Assembly (NCBI RefSeq): GCF_003385185.1
Contig: NZ_PQHZ01000009.1
Span: 124,001 to 188,000, forward strand
Direction of reading: 5' to 3'
Length of the DNA: 64,000 nt
Source of the DNA: Amycolatopsis palatopharyngis
Lineage (GTDB): Bacteria > Actinomycetota > Actinomycetes > Mycobacteriales > Pseudonocardiaceae
Shown here: in pieces, positions 8,034 to 16,281 of the stretch
Layout: each line of letters starts with the position of its first letter
Numbering within the stretch: position 1 is the stretch's first letter
Program-made: the position numbers and the translations under genes
The notes under the pieces: generated by a model
Database searches by the model: none
Told to the model about the DNA's origin: nothing
The model's input: the letters and a program-made list of their open reading frames with translations, nothing else

Positions 8034-9283
8034 GACCTGCTGGCCGACTCACCGTCCGAATCGGGCGCCGGGGTACCGGTCTCGCCTTCGTCGCCGGATC
8101 GATCCGCGCTGTTCGGCGTCGCACTTTCCGGAACGAGGATGTCGACCTCGGCCTGGGCGGGATCGCGTTCGTGGAGCAGCGATTTGATGCCGGCGTTGAG
8201 CACGGCCAGCAGCGGCACGGACAGCAGCGCGCCCGCGATACCCGCGACCACGAGACCCGCGGCGATCGCCAGCACTACCGCCAGCGGATGCAGTTTGACC
8301 GCCCTGCCCAGCAGCAGGGGCTGCAGCACGTGGCTCTCCAGTTGCATCACGCCGATCACGATGGCCAGCACCACCAGCGAGGTGATGAAACCGTTGGTCA
8401 CCAGCGCGACGAGTACGGCCACCGCCCCGGCGACCACCGCACCGATGATCGGCACGAACGCGGCGAGGAAGACCAGGGTGGACAGCGGAACCACCAGGGG
8501 CACCCCGACGATCCACAGCCCGATGCCGATGCCGACCGCGTCCACGACGGCGACGGCAGCGGTCGCCCTGACGTAGCTGACCAGTGAGGCGAACCCGCGC
8601 CTTCCGGCGACATCCACCCGGCTGCGCACGTTGGCCGGAACGCCCTTCACGAGGAAGCCCCAGATCTGGGTCCCGCCGGACAGGAAGAAGATCAGGATGA
8701 ACAGCGTCAGCACGAAGCCGGTCAGTACCTCGCCGATGGTGCCCGCGGTGGTGATCGCGGTGTCGGTGAGCGCGGACTGGTTGTCCTGCAGGAATCCGAT
8801 GGTCTGATTGATGACGTCCTGAATCTGTTCCTGACGCAGGTGCAGCGGGCCGTTGATCAGCCAGTCCTGGATCTGCGCCAGGCTCTCGTTCAGCTGCGTG
8901 GTCAGCGCGGGCAGCCCCGCGGAGAACTGCACGATGACGAACGTGAGCAGGCCACCGAGCACACCGAGCCCGCCGACCAGCACGATGCCGGTGGCCAGGC
9001 TGCGCGGCACCCTGGCCCGGACCAGCCGTTGTACCGCGGGCGCCAGCAGGGCGGCGAGCAGGAGCGCGATCGACAGCGGGATGACGAGCACCGCGAGGTA
9101 GCCGACCATCCAGATGATCACGTACAAGGCCGCGATCACCATCAGGAAGCGCCACGACAGGGCGGCGCCCACTCGCAGCCCCCGCGGAACCATGCCGCTC
9201 ACGTCGTGATCTTCGGAGATCACCGGGACTCGGGGACGTTTCGGTGACTCGGCACCGACGGCAGCGTTCTCGCGGTCGCTCAC
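8030..9283 (-). CDS. AI-2E family (PerM/TqsA-like) membrane permease
   Basis: A 417-residue polytopic protein of the AI-2E/UPF0118 family. Members include proposed autoinducer-2 exporters and Na+/H+ antiporters, so the substrate here is not known. The hydrophobic pattern fits seven or eight helices, with the large soluble segment between the third and fourth (LPALTTQLNESLAQIQDWL) that is usual in this family. Charged tails flank the membrane part. It is the first gene of the operon with the MacS/MacR-like pair, each overlapping the next by four bases. That placement suggests the permease and the kinase work together. The GTG start at 9283 has TACGGT 6 bases upstream and no Shine-Dalgarno. Confidence 0.9.
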   Translation of the reverse strand: MSDRENAAVGAESPKRPRVPVISEDHDVSGMVPRGLRVGAALSWRFLMVIAALYVIIWMVGYLAVLVIPLSIALLLAALLAPAVQRLVRARVPRSLATGIVLVGGLGVLGGLLTFVIVQFSAGLPALTTQLNESLAQIQDWLINGPLHLRQEQIQDVINQTIGFLQDNQSALTDTAITTAGTIGEVLTGFVLTLFILIFFLSGGTQIWGFLVKGVPANVRSRVDVAGRRGFASLVSYVRATAAVAVVDAVGIGIGLWIVGVPLVVPLSTLVFLAAFVPIIGAVVAGAVAVLVALVTNGFITSLVVLAIVIGVMQLESHVLQPLLLGRAVKLHPLAVVLAIAAGLVVAGIAGALLSVPLLAVLNAGIKSLLHERDPAQAEVDILVPESATPNSADRSGDEGETGTPAPDSDGESASRS

Positions 9284-9289
9284 CTACCC

Positions 9290-9295
9290 ACCGTA
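9290..9295 (-). promoter_or_regulatory. Putative leaderless -10 element (TACGGT) of the permease-macS-macR operon
   Basis: Minus-strand TACGGT fits TANNNT, followed by 6 bases and the GTG start at 9283. No purine-rich ribosome binding site is present. Confidence 0.45.
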
Positions 9296-9645
9296 TCGGT
9301 CCGCGGCCCCGCACGTCCTCGGCTTTGTCGTTGGAAGCACCGAAATGACCCGAAGAGCGGCTTGACAGGAGCGGGAGGTTTCCGAGTCTGCCGACTCTCG
9401 AGTAACCACCGGCACGCAGCACTGATCACTTTTAGTGAAGTTAACGCACACTGTGTGTTCTTCACACGATCGTGCAGTCAAGTCGCGTCGAGCGTGCGGG
9501 AAGGGCTGGCAGTTTGCCAATGTCTGTGGTGCGCCAACGGAAAGCGCATCGGTAGACCATCCTCAGCGAAGATCAACTCGGGTAGTTGCGGTCAAGCGCG
9601 TCCAAGCGCGAACGGGCACCCACAGACACGCACGGCAGGAGCACA
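9296..9645. promoter_or_regulatory. Divergent intergenic region with two small inverted repeats
   Basis: 350 bases between the divergent permease operon and the acidic-protein gene. Two small symmetrical motifs occur here: TCACTTTTAGTGA (9426-9438, a 5-3-5 inverted repeat) and CACACTGTGTG (9447-9457, 5-1-5). They lie about 200 bases upstream of the rightward gene in a locally AT-richer patch. They could be operators for the surface-protein locus to the right. I do not recognise the cognate regulator. Confidence 0.35.
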
Positions 9646-10800
9646 GTGGAGACGGTGGCAGCGACCGAGGGGTGGCGCGGGCGACGCGCTGGCCGTTGGT
9701 GCTCCCGTTTTCTCCTGGTTCTCGGCGGAGCGGTCGCGGGCACCGCCGCCGCATGGGCCGTCACCACCTCTGGTGCCGCCGCGTCGACTGAGCCCGACGA
9801 CAACCTGATCACCAACATCGCTGCCGAGGTGCGCAGCCACACCACCGACTCGGATTCGGACACCCGGGACAAGGACGCAACCGCTGCTTCGGCCAGCCCG
9901 GCCACCGACGCCGTCGTCGAGGGCGCTGACGAGCTGACCTCCGGTGCCACCGACGCAGGTGCGGACGTACTGGCCCAGGCCTGCGACGGCCCGGTTGTCC
10001 CGCGCGAAGCCGATGACGCCTCGCAGGACCGCCGCGAGGCGCGCGACATCAGCGAAACCAGCGATGCCAGCGATGCCAGCGAAACCAGCGATGCCAGCGA
10101 CATCAGCGAGGTCACGGAGGCCACCACCACAGCCGCCGGCGAGGTGCGCACCGCGATCTGCGATTTCACCGAGCGTTCCGCGGCGCAGTCGGCGCACCGG
10201 CTGCTCAACTCGGTCGAGCAGGTCGTTCGCGATCCCAGGGAGACCCGGAGCGTCGTCGAGCGCACGCTGACTCCCTCTCAGGAAGTTCAGGACTTCGCCC
10301 ACAACGTGCTTGGGATGCTCCACCCCAGGACCGGTGGCGACCTGATCGACCAACTCCCCGCGCTCCCCGCGCTTCCGGGTGACGGCTCCGGCCAGCCCGC
10401 ATCGCCGGCACCGGACCAGGTTGCTCCCGAGCACACCTCCTCCGGAACCGGCTCCCCCGAAATCTTCACGGTCGAGATTCCCCCGGCCGCACTCGACGCC
10501 ATCGGCTCAGCCGTTGACGTCCGGCACTCCATCGGTGACTCCGCTGACGACGCGCGGGGTACCGGGGACGACCGTGAGGGCAAGACACCGGTTCAGCCGG
10601 TGCGAATTCCGCTGGCACCGATCACTGCGCCCACCGTTCCCGGTGGCACGCACGGTGGTGGCCACTTGGACGGCACGACGTTCGGCGTTCCCGCCGGCGC
10701 GTACGCCGCTTCCGACGACATCGTGATCGGCGAGATCCGGTCCGGTATGCGTCACCTGCAGGTCAGCCCGGGCTCTCAGCCCGGCGTGACGCCTGACTGA
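9646..10800 (+). CDS. Anchored acidic Ser/Asp/Glu-repeat protein, unknown function
   Basis: A 384-residue protein of unknown function. A short basic N-terminus is followed by a hydrophobic segment (residues about 21-45, LLVLGGAVAGTAAAWAVTTS), either a signal anchor or an uncleaved signal peptide. The rest is exported, acidic and low in complexity. It includes a run of Ser-Asp/Glu triplets around bases 10044-10111 (SETSDASDASETSDASDISE) encoded by near-identical 9-base units. Two Cys (QACDGP and AICDF) lie about 60 residues apart. The C-terminal third is Pro/Gly-rich. The GTG at 9646 is chosen over the in-frame TTG at 9586 because AGGAG lies 6 bases before it. It is tandem with the giant chaplin-like gene 200 bases downstream and may belong to the same cell-surface programme. 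Confidence 0.75.
   Translation: METVAATEGWRGRRAGRWCSRFLLVLGGAVAGTAAAWAVTTSGAAASTEPDDNLITNIAAEVRSHTTDSDSDTRDKDATAASASPATDAVVEGADELTSGATDAGADVLAQACDGPVVPREADDASQDRREARDISETSDASDASETSDASDISEVTEATTTAAGEVRTAICDFTERSAAQSAHRLLNSVEQVVRDPRETRSVVERTLTPSQEVQDFAHNVLGMLHPRTGGDLIDQLPALPALPGDGSGQPASPAPDQVAPEHTSSGTGSPEIFTVEIPPAALDAIGSAVDVRHSIGDSADDARGTGDDREGKTPVQPVRIPLAPITAPTVPGGTHGGGHLDGTTFGVPAGAYAASDDIVIGEIRSGMRHLQVSPGSQPGVTPD
10044..10111 (+). repeat. Short in-gene tandem repeat coding for Ser-x-Asp/Glu units
   Basis: About seven units of nine bases, close to AGCGATGCC or AGCGAAACC, in frame inside the acidic-protein gene. Codons stay intact, so copy-number change would lengthen or shorten an acidic surface segment without a frameshift. 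Confidence 0.7.
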
Positions 10801-11001
10801 TTCACCTCTCCCGGGGTAGCTGACGCACCCCACTGCCCGGCACCTTCGTGTCCCGGCTCGTGCGTCTTCGGCTCCCCGGCATCTCCCCAGCGGTCCGCGT
10901 ATCCACGCGTCCGCCTCATCCCCACCCCGGGTGCTTGGCGCCACTGCTCGAGCACCCCCATATAGCCCGCAAGGGAAACCAAGGAAAAGGAGAACCTGCT
11001 A

Positions 11002-13899
11002 ATGCAGACCTGGGCGAAGCGTGGACTACAGACCGCGCTGGTCACGGGTGGTTTGTTGATGCTCGGTACGGGCATCGCATCTGCCGATGAGAACGTCAAC
11101 CCGGACAGCCCTGCTGGCCCGCTGGACCTGAACGTCAACGTTCCGGTCCAGATTGACGACAACGCGGTCGGAACTCCCCTGGGGCAGATCAACACCCCTG
11201 GGTTCGAGGGCGAAATCAGCACCGACCCCATCACCGAGCCGCTGCGGGACGCCGCTGAATCGACTTCCACCGCAGGCGACGTGGCCAACGTCGCCTCGAC
11301 CGTCGAGTCGCGGACCACGCAGGACGGCGTTTCGGGTGGCTCGTTCGAGCAGACCGAGGACGCTTACAAGGGCAACAAGATCGACGGTGACCTCACGGTC
11401 CCGATCCAGATCTGCGGCAACGCGCTCGGCGTCATCGATGACGCATCGGTCGAGGGCGCCGACTGTGTTCAGACCTACGAGAACCACGAAGACACCACCA
11501 CCGACGGCGAGAACTCCGGCCTCGCCGGCAACGCCGTCGTGCTGGACTGGGCCCTGCCCGTGCAGATCGCCGGTAACGCGGGCGGCCTCGCAGGCGGCAG
11601 CGGATACGCCTCCGGTACCGCCACCCAGGAAGTCACCGAGACCGGCAACATCACCACCGACGGCGCAGGCTCCGGGGCCTCCGGCAACGTGGTCGCCGGC
11701 CAGTTCGCGACCCCGGTTCAGGTCACCGGCAACGCCGCGTCCTGGATCCTGGCGAACGCCTACAGCGACTTCGACGCCGAGACCGAAGCCGAGTCCGGTG
11801 GCTGGATCAAGACCGACGGTGAGGGTGGCTCCGCCAGCGGCAACGTCGTCGGCGCCCCGATCGCCCTGCCGGTGAAGTTCAACGGCAACGCCGCGGGCGC
11901 ATGGGGATCGGACGCCGACTCCGTGTCCAGCTCCTCGGCCGAGGCCGAGGCGAGCAACGAGGGCACGCCTGGCATCAACGGCATCCCCAGCTACATCCAG
12001 ACCGGTGGCGACGAGTCGTTCCTCGCCGGGAACATCGCGCAGCCGCAGGGTGCGCTGGTGGCCAACGTCGCGGGCAACGCGGCATCCTGGATCGGCAACG
12101 CCACAACCGGCAACGCACTGGGTGACGGCGCCGCCGGAACCTCCACCAGCGAGGTCGAGGCAGGCGGGTTCTCCAGCACCTCCGGCCAGAACTCCGGTGG
12201 GTCGGGCAACATCGCCGATGTCCCGGTCGGCCTGCCCGCCGAGGTCTTCGGCGTCGGTGGCACCTACATCGGTAACTCGCACGCCTCGCACGACGTGGTG
12301 ACCGACGCGACCGCTGGCGATGGCACCTACACCAACGGCGACGGCTCCGGGCTGGGTGGCAACAGCGTGCACGCGCCGCTGTCGCTGGCCCCCGAGGTCT
12401 TCGGCATCGGTGGCTCGCACATCGGTAACGCCTCGGGCACCGCGACCGAGGAGAAGACGGTCACCACTGGTGGCTACAACGGCACCAGGGGCAACGACTC
12501 CACCGTCGGTGGCAACCTGGTGCAGGTCCCGGCCGCCATCCCGGTCGAGGTCTTCGGCATCGGTGGCTCCTACATCGGCCAGGGCACGGGCACGGCCGCC
12601 GAGACCAAGCGGATCAAGGCAGGCGGCCCGGGCAACACCGAGGACGACGACGCTCTGGGTAGCTCCAACCTGGTCGCGACGCCGCTGTCGGTGCCGGTCC
12701 AGCTCTTCGGCATCGGTGGCTCGCACATCGGCCGTGGCGTCGGTGTCGCCTCGTCCGACACGATCACCGAGGCGGGCGGTGACCTGCACGCCAGCGGCAA
12801 GGAGGCAGGCGCCTCCGGCAACATCGGCACGGTCCCCGTGGCCCTGCCGGTGCAGCTGCACGGCATCGGCGGTTCCTTCATCGGGACCGGGCACGGCACC
12901 AGCGCGAACCTGACCGACTCGATCGCGGGCGGCGACGCCAGCACCGACGGCCAGGAAGGCGCGGTCTCCGGCAACGTCATCCAGGCGCCCGTCGCGGGTG
13001 CGGCCAGCGTGTTCGGTTCGGCAGCCAGCTGGATCGGGCTCGTCGGTGGCGAGAGCACCAACGACATCGTGGCCGTTGCCGGTGGCGACACCGAGACCAA
13101 CGGTGACGGTGGCGGGCTGGCCGGCAACGTGGTCAGCGCACAGGGGCTGCCCATCGCCCAGGTCTTCGGCGACGCCGCTGCCCTGATGGCGAAGGCATCG
13201 GGCGAGGCGACCAACTCGACCGACATCACCTCCGGTGGCGACATCGAGACCTCGGCCGTCGAAGGCGGGTTCTCGGGCAACATCCTCGACGTGCCGGCCG
13301 CTGCGGTCGTGCAGGTCTTCGGAAACGCGGCCGCGGCACTCGGAGTCGCGGACGCCGAGGGGCACAACGTCACCTTCGGTGAGGTCGGTGGCGAGACCAC
13401 GACCGGGCCGGAGGACGTCCAGAGCTTCTCGGGCATCGATGGTCAGCTGCCCATCGGCGCGCTGGTGCAGATCTACGACGTGCCGCTCGAGCTGCTCGGC
13501 CGCGCGACCACTGAGGCCAGCAACCTGACCGACATCTCGGTCGCCGGTGAGGAGCCGCAGTTCGACCTGCCGATCGACGGTGCAGAGCTGCCCGCCGACT
13601 CGCTGCCCAGCCTGCCCAACATGGACAGCCTGCGCTCGATGGACGGCCTGCCCCTCGGTGGATCGGTCGCCCGTTCGGACGCACCGAGCCTGCCGCAGGT
13701 GAACACGCTGCCGGTCGAGCTGCTGCCCTCGGGCCTCGCGCCGCAGACGGACCTCGGCAACCTGCCCTCGATGGACGTGACCGGCCTGGCCCCGAAGGCC
13801 GATCTGCCCGCGATGGCGGAGCTGGACAACGGCCCGCTGAGCGTGTTCGAGGAACTGCTGGCCGAGCTGTCCGACAGGTCGGTCAACATCCAGGGCTGA
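11002..13899 (+). CDS. Giant secreted chaplin-like repeat protein
   Basis: A 965-residue secreted protein. Residues 1-28 are a signal peptide (hydrophobic core LVTGGLLMLGTGIASA, then DEN). From residue about 124 it is made of 14 tandem units whose first GN codon recurs at 11371, 11527, 11683, 11839, 12028, 12205, 12358, 12511, 12664, 12817, 12970, 13123, 13276 and (degenerate) 13432. The spacing is 51 or 52 residues except for two longer linkers. Each unit reads roughly (S/A/G)GN-hydrophobic-P-x-P-V-x-V-x-G-x-x-x-x-(I/L)G, the pattern of the chaplin domain of streptomycete aerial hyphae. Only unit 1 keeps the two chaplin cysteines (ICGNALGV to GADC, 17 residues apart). The last 100 residues are Leu/Pro-rich without a sorting signal. 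AAGGAG lies 9 bases before the ATG. A surface or rodlet role is inferred. Confidence 0.8.
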   Translation: MQTWAKRGLQTALVTGGLLMLGTGIASADENVNPDSPAGPLDLNVNVPVQIDDNAVGTPLGQINTPGFEGEISTDPITEPLRDAAESTSTAGDVANVASTVESRTTQDGVSGGSFEQTEDAYKGNKIDGDLTVPIQICGNALGVIDDASVEGADCVQTYENHEDTTTDGENSGLAGNAVVLDWALPVQIAGNAGGLAGGSGYASGTATQEVTETGNITTDGAGSGASGNVVAGQFATPVQVTGNAASWILANAYSDFDAETEAESGGWIKTDGEGGSASGNVVGAPIALPVKFNGNAAGAWGSDADSVSSSSAEAEASNEGTPGINGIPSYIQTGGDESFLAGNIAQPQGALVANVAGNAASWIGNATTGNALGDGAAGTSTSEVEAGGFSSTSGQNSGGSGNIADVPVGLPAEVFGVGGTYIGNSHASHDVVTDATAGDGTYTNGDGSGLGGNSVHAPLSLAPEVFGIGGSHIGNASGTATEEKTVTTGGYNGTRGNDSTVGGNLVQVPAAIPVEVFGIGGSYIGQGTGTAAETKRIKAGGPGNTEDDDALGSSNLVATPLSVPVQLFGIGGSHIGRGVGVASSDTITEAGGDLHASGKEAGASGNIGTVPVALPVQLHGIGGSFIGTGHGTSANLTDSIAGGDASTDGQEGAVSGNVIQAPVAGAASVFGSAASWIGLVGGESTNDIVAVAGGDTETNGDGGGLAGNVVSAQGLPIAQVFGDAAALMAKASGEATNSTDITSGGDIETSAVEGGFSGNILDVPAAAVVQVFGNAAAALGVADAEGHNVTFGEVGGETTTGPEDVQSFSGIDGQLPIGALVQIYDVPLELLGRATTEASNLTDISVAGEEPQFDLPIDGAELPADSLPSLPNMDSLRSMDGLPLGGSVARSDAPSLPQVNTLPVELLPSGLAPQTDLGNLPSMDVTGLAPKADLPAMAELDNGPLSVFEELLAELSDRSVNIQG
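11371..13500 (+). repeat. Array of 14 chaplin-like coding units, 153-156 base period
   Basis: Distances between successive GN-codon anchors are 156, 156, 156, 189, 177, then seven times exactly 153, then 156 bases. The DNA of the units has clearly diverged (no long identical runs), so the array is old and maintained by selection on the protein rather than recently amplified. Confidence 0.85.
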
Positions 13900-13930
13900 A
13901 CACCTGATGCACTGAACCGAGATTGATACG

Positions 13931-13973
13931 GGCCGGGCCCGGGAGCACACCGCTCCCGGGCCCGGCCTCTTTT
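13931..13973 (+). terminator. Strong intrinsic terminator after the chaplin-like gene
   Basis: A perfect 16-base-pair stem (arms 13931-13946 and 13952-13967, arm sequence GGCCGGGCCCGGGAGC) with a 5-base loop, followed by TCTTTT. It lies 32 bases after the chaplin-like stop codon and just before the end of the convergent dioxygenase gene. Confidence 0.9.
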
Positions 13974-13983
13974 CGTCCGCGGG

Positions 13984-14772
13984 TCAGCCGAGCTGCAGCG
14001 AGCGTTTCGCGAGCCCGTACCAGTAACCGTCGATCACCGACCTGGGTCGTTCCGTGTCCTCCCCGGCGCCGAGGGAGATGAACAACGGGGCGAAATGTTC
14101 GATACGTGGATGCGCCAGCCGCGCCGCAGGCGCCTTGTGCTCGAAGTCGAGGACCGCGTCGATGTCTCCGGCTCGCAGGGTCTCCGCGCCCCACATGTCG
14201 AATTCCGCCGACCAGGACGGCGGTTCGGAGTCGCTGGGCCTGGCCATGTTCATCCCCTGGAGATTGTGGGTGAAAAAGCCGCTCCCCATGATCAGCACAC
14301 CCTCGTCGCGCAGCGGGGCCAGCCGACGGCCGATCTCGAACAGTTGTCGCGGGTCCAGTGAGGGCATCGAGATCTGCAGGACGGGGACATCGGCGTCGGG
14401 GAACATCTCCACCAGCGGCACGTAGGCGCCGTGATCGAGTCCGCGATCCGGCGCATCGTGCACCGGTGCGCCGCCGCCGCGCAGCAGTGCACGTACGCGC
14501 GCCGCCAGTTCCGGAGCCCCTGGCGCGGGATAGGTGACCTGGTAGTAGTGCTCGGGAAAACCCCAGAAGTCGTAGATCAGATCGACCGTGCTGGTCGCCC
14601 CGATCGTCAGCGGCGCCTCTTCCCAGTGTGCGGACACCACGAGGATCGCGGTGGGTCGATCGAGTTCGCTGGACCAGGCCGCGAGTTGCTGCGGCCACAG
14701 CGGATCATCGGCCAATGGTGGCGCGCCGTGGCTGAGGTAGAGCACTGGCATCCGGTTGGCGATGGCCGGCAT
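13984..14772 (-). CDS. LigB/DODA-type class III extradiol ring-cleavage dioxygenase
   Basis: A 262-residue cytosolic enzyme of the 4,5-DOPA dioxygenase extradiol (YgiD/DODA) family, which opens catechol rings using a metal held by histidines. Family motifs are clear: LYLSHGAPPL near the N-terminus, VVSAHWEE, YDFWGFPEHYYQ, GLDHGAYVPLVEMFP and IMGSGFFTHNLQ, which carry the expected metal-ligand and catalytic His residues. ATG 14772 is chosen over the TTG two codons upstream because GGGAG sits 7 bases before it. A perfect palindrome 18 bases upstream of the start suggests control by a MarR- or HxlR-like repressor, as is common for this family, but no such gene is adjacent. The real substrate is unknown. 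Confidence 0.9.
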   Translation of the reverse strand: MPAIANRMPVLYLSHGAPPLADDPLWPQQLAAWSSELDRPTAILVVSAHWEEAPLTIGATSTVDLIYDFWGFPEHYYQVTYPAPGAPELAARVRALLRGGGAPVHDAPDRGLDHGAYVPLVEMFPDADVPVLQISMPSLDPRQLFEIGRRLAPLRDEGVLIMGSGFFTHNLQGMNMARPSDSEPPSWSAEFDMWGAETLRAGDIDAVLDFEHKAPAARLAHPRIEHFAPLFISLGAGEDTERPRSVIDGYWYGLAKRSLQLG

Positions 14773-14789
14773 TGTCAACTCCCAAGTTG

Positions 14790-14805
14790 AGTTGAAATTT
14801 CAACT
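14790..14805. promoter_or_regulatory. 16-base palindromic operator upstream of the dioxygenase gene
   Basis: AGTTGAAATTTCAACT is a perfect 16-base palindrome, 17 bases upstream of the dioxygenase ATG. A second, overlapping inverted repeat, TCAACTCCCAAGTTGA (14775-14790), repeats the same half-site between the palindrome and the gene. TTGAAATTTCAA-like sites are typical of MarR-family repressors of aromatic-compound enzymes. Three copies of the TCAACT/AGTTGA half-site in 31 bases suggest cooperative binding. Confidence 0.65.
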
Positions 14806-14866
14806 ACTGAGTATACGACGATGCGGGCCGCGCCGGTATTCCCGAATCAGGTCCGTGGGGTCAGGA

Positions 14867-16108
14867 TTACCCGATCCAGTCCGCGGGCAGGCTACCGAGG
14901 CGCATCCGCTGCGGGTGATCGCCGACGCCGACGGCCGCGACCTCCTTGCCGGTCGCGTAGGAGATCGCCGAGATCCTGTCGTCGCCGCTCCACGAGACGA
15001 AGCAGTGCCTGCCGTCGCCGCTCGGGGTCGCCCAGTACGGCTTGGTCCCGGTGCTGACCAGTTCCTTGTGCCGGAGCGTCCGCGGCGACACGATCGTCGC
15101 GTAGTCCGACATCGTTCCCGCCACGCAGAGCGCGGTGCCCTGTGGGTTCATCGCGATCCCGTGGTGGGCGGAGTCCAGGAGGTACTGCTCGCGAGGCATG
15201 TCCTGGACGTGCTCGGCGATCGGCAGGTTGGCCACCCTGGTGACCCGGTCCGCTTCGAGGTCGTACTCGACGAAGCCGTGGAAGAAGGAGACCTGGAAGT
15301 AGACGAAACGCTCGTCGGTGGAGAACGTCATCGGCCGGACCGCGGAACTCATGTCCGGATAGCCCGCCTCCGCGAGCTTCTTGCCCATGTCGATCCTGCG
15401 GACCACCTCGTTCGAGTCGCGATCGACCACCTGGAAGTACCGCTCCCCCTTTGTCGTGTCCAGCCACGGCCGGTCGAGCGGGGTGTAGACCGTGCCGATG
15501 CTGGCGTGGAAGATGCGTTCGCCGTCGCCGGAGTAGACGTTCTCGTGCGGTGAGTCACCGGAGGGGAAGCGGCCCACCTCGGTGCCGGTCTCGATGTCGA
15601 GGATGTGCACGACATTGCCGGTCGAAGCGGATACCGCGACCTGGCTGCCGTCGGGTGAGACCGCCATATGATCGGACCGCTGACCATCGACCTGAAAGCG
15701 CCACACGAGCCGGCCACTGTTCACGTCGATAGCGACCACGTCGGCGAGACTCGGCCGGGAGACCACGAGGGTCCGCGCGTCCGGGCTGCTGTACATATCG
15801 TCTACGAACTGGTCGTGGCCTTCGCCGATGAGCGCTCGAATGCCGAGGAAGTAGGCCAGCCGGACCGGGTTGAGGTAGATCTCCTGCATCCGCTCGCGGA
15901 TGTCCGGGATGACGTTGATCCTGCCCAGCTTGTCGAGACTGCCGTCGGGGGCGGGCGATATGACGTCCACGGTGCCGTCCCAGTTGTTGCCGACGAACAG
16001 CACCTCCTGGGTTCCGGGGGGCTCCGGTATCGCCTGCGCGGGCGACACCACGACGCAGGTGAGTGCGAGGGTGGCCAGAATGGCAGCTGCCCGCTTCTTC
16101 GTGAGCAT
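14867..16108 (-). CDS. Secreted YVTN-type beta-propeller protein
   Basis: A 413-residue exported protein. The first 26 residues are a signal peptide (basic MLTKKR, hydrophobic core, SPAQA cleavage site). The mature part has the repeated blade pattern of seven-bladed YVTN/WD-like propellers, for example VAIDVNSGRLVWRF, MAVSPDGSQVAVSASTG, VHILDIETGTEVGRF, GIAMNPQGTALCVAGT and ISYATGKEVAAV. No catalytic motif can be identified; such proteins often act as surface binding scaffolds. The ATG at 16108 has AAGGGA 6 bases upstream. An inverted repeat about 20 bases upstream could be its operator. It is transcribed alone, between the dioxygenase and dnaB. Confidence 0.8.
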   Translation of the reverse strand: MLTKKRAAAILATLALTCVVVSPAQAIPEPPGTQEVLFVGNNWDGTVDVISPAPDGSLDKLGRINVIPDIRERMQEIYLNPVRLAYFLGIRALIGEGHDQFVDDMYSSPDARTLVVSRPSLADVVAIDVNSGRLVWRFQVDGQRSDHMAVSPDGSQVAVSASTGNVVHILDIETGTEVGRFPSGDSPHENVYSGDGERIFHASIGTVYTPLDRPWLDTTKGERYFQVVDRDSNEVVRRIDMGKKLAEAGYPDMSSAVRPMTFSTDERFVYFQVSFFHGFVEYDLEADRVTRVANLPIAEHVQDMPREQYLLDSAHHGIAMNPQGTALCVAGTMSDYATIVSPRTLRHKELVSTGTKPYWATPSGDGRHCFVSWSGDDRISAISYATGKEVAAVGVGDHPQRMRLGSLPADWIG

Positions 16109-16127
16109 TGATTCCCTTTCGCCCAGT

Positions 16128-16139
16128 TACCGACCGGTA
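16128..16139. promoter_or_regulatory. Small inverted repeat of TetR-operator type upstream of the propeller gene
   Basis: TACCGACCGGTA (5-2-5 inverted repeat) lies 19 bases upstream of the propeller start codon. Sites built on ACCGnnCGGT are common targets of TetR-family repressors in actinobacteria. The TetR at the left of the window is not an obvious partner because no such repeat lies near it. Confidence 0.35.
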
Positions 16140-16281
16140 GCCCCCTGCCTGACCATGATGGTGCCCACTCCGGGGGTAACGACCTTGGGATCCATCCCAG
16201 ACTTGCCGGGCAATCGTTGTGACCGGACACAAGTCCTTCGGGTTCTGTGGCCGAGATCAATGAGGCCCTGCAAAGCCGCCG

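Noticed and set aside
9362-9808. Open frames of 148 and 118 codons starting near 9362-9435
   Set aside because: They have no ribosome binding site, no domain and overlap the better-supported acidic-protein gene, which has AGGAG before GTG 9646 and a clear membrane segment.
11026-13950. 974-codon open frame antisense to the chaplin-like gene
   Set aside because: It is a frame shadow caused by the GC-rich repeat codons. The sense strand has a signal peptide, a ribosome binding site, a repeat periodicity in frame and a terminator; the antisense product is Arg/Gly/Val-rich low-complexity sequence without a start site.
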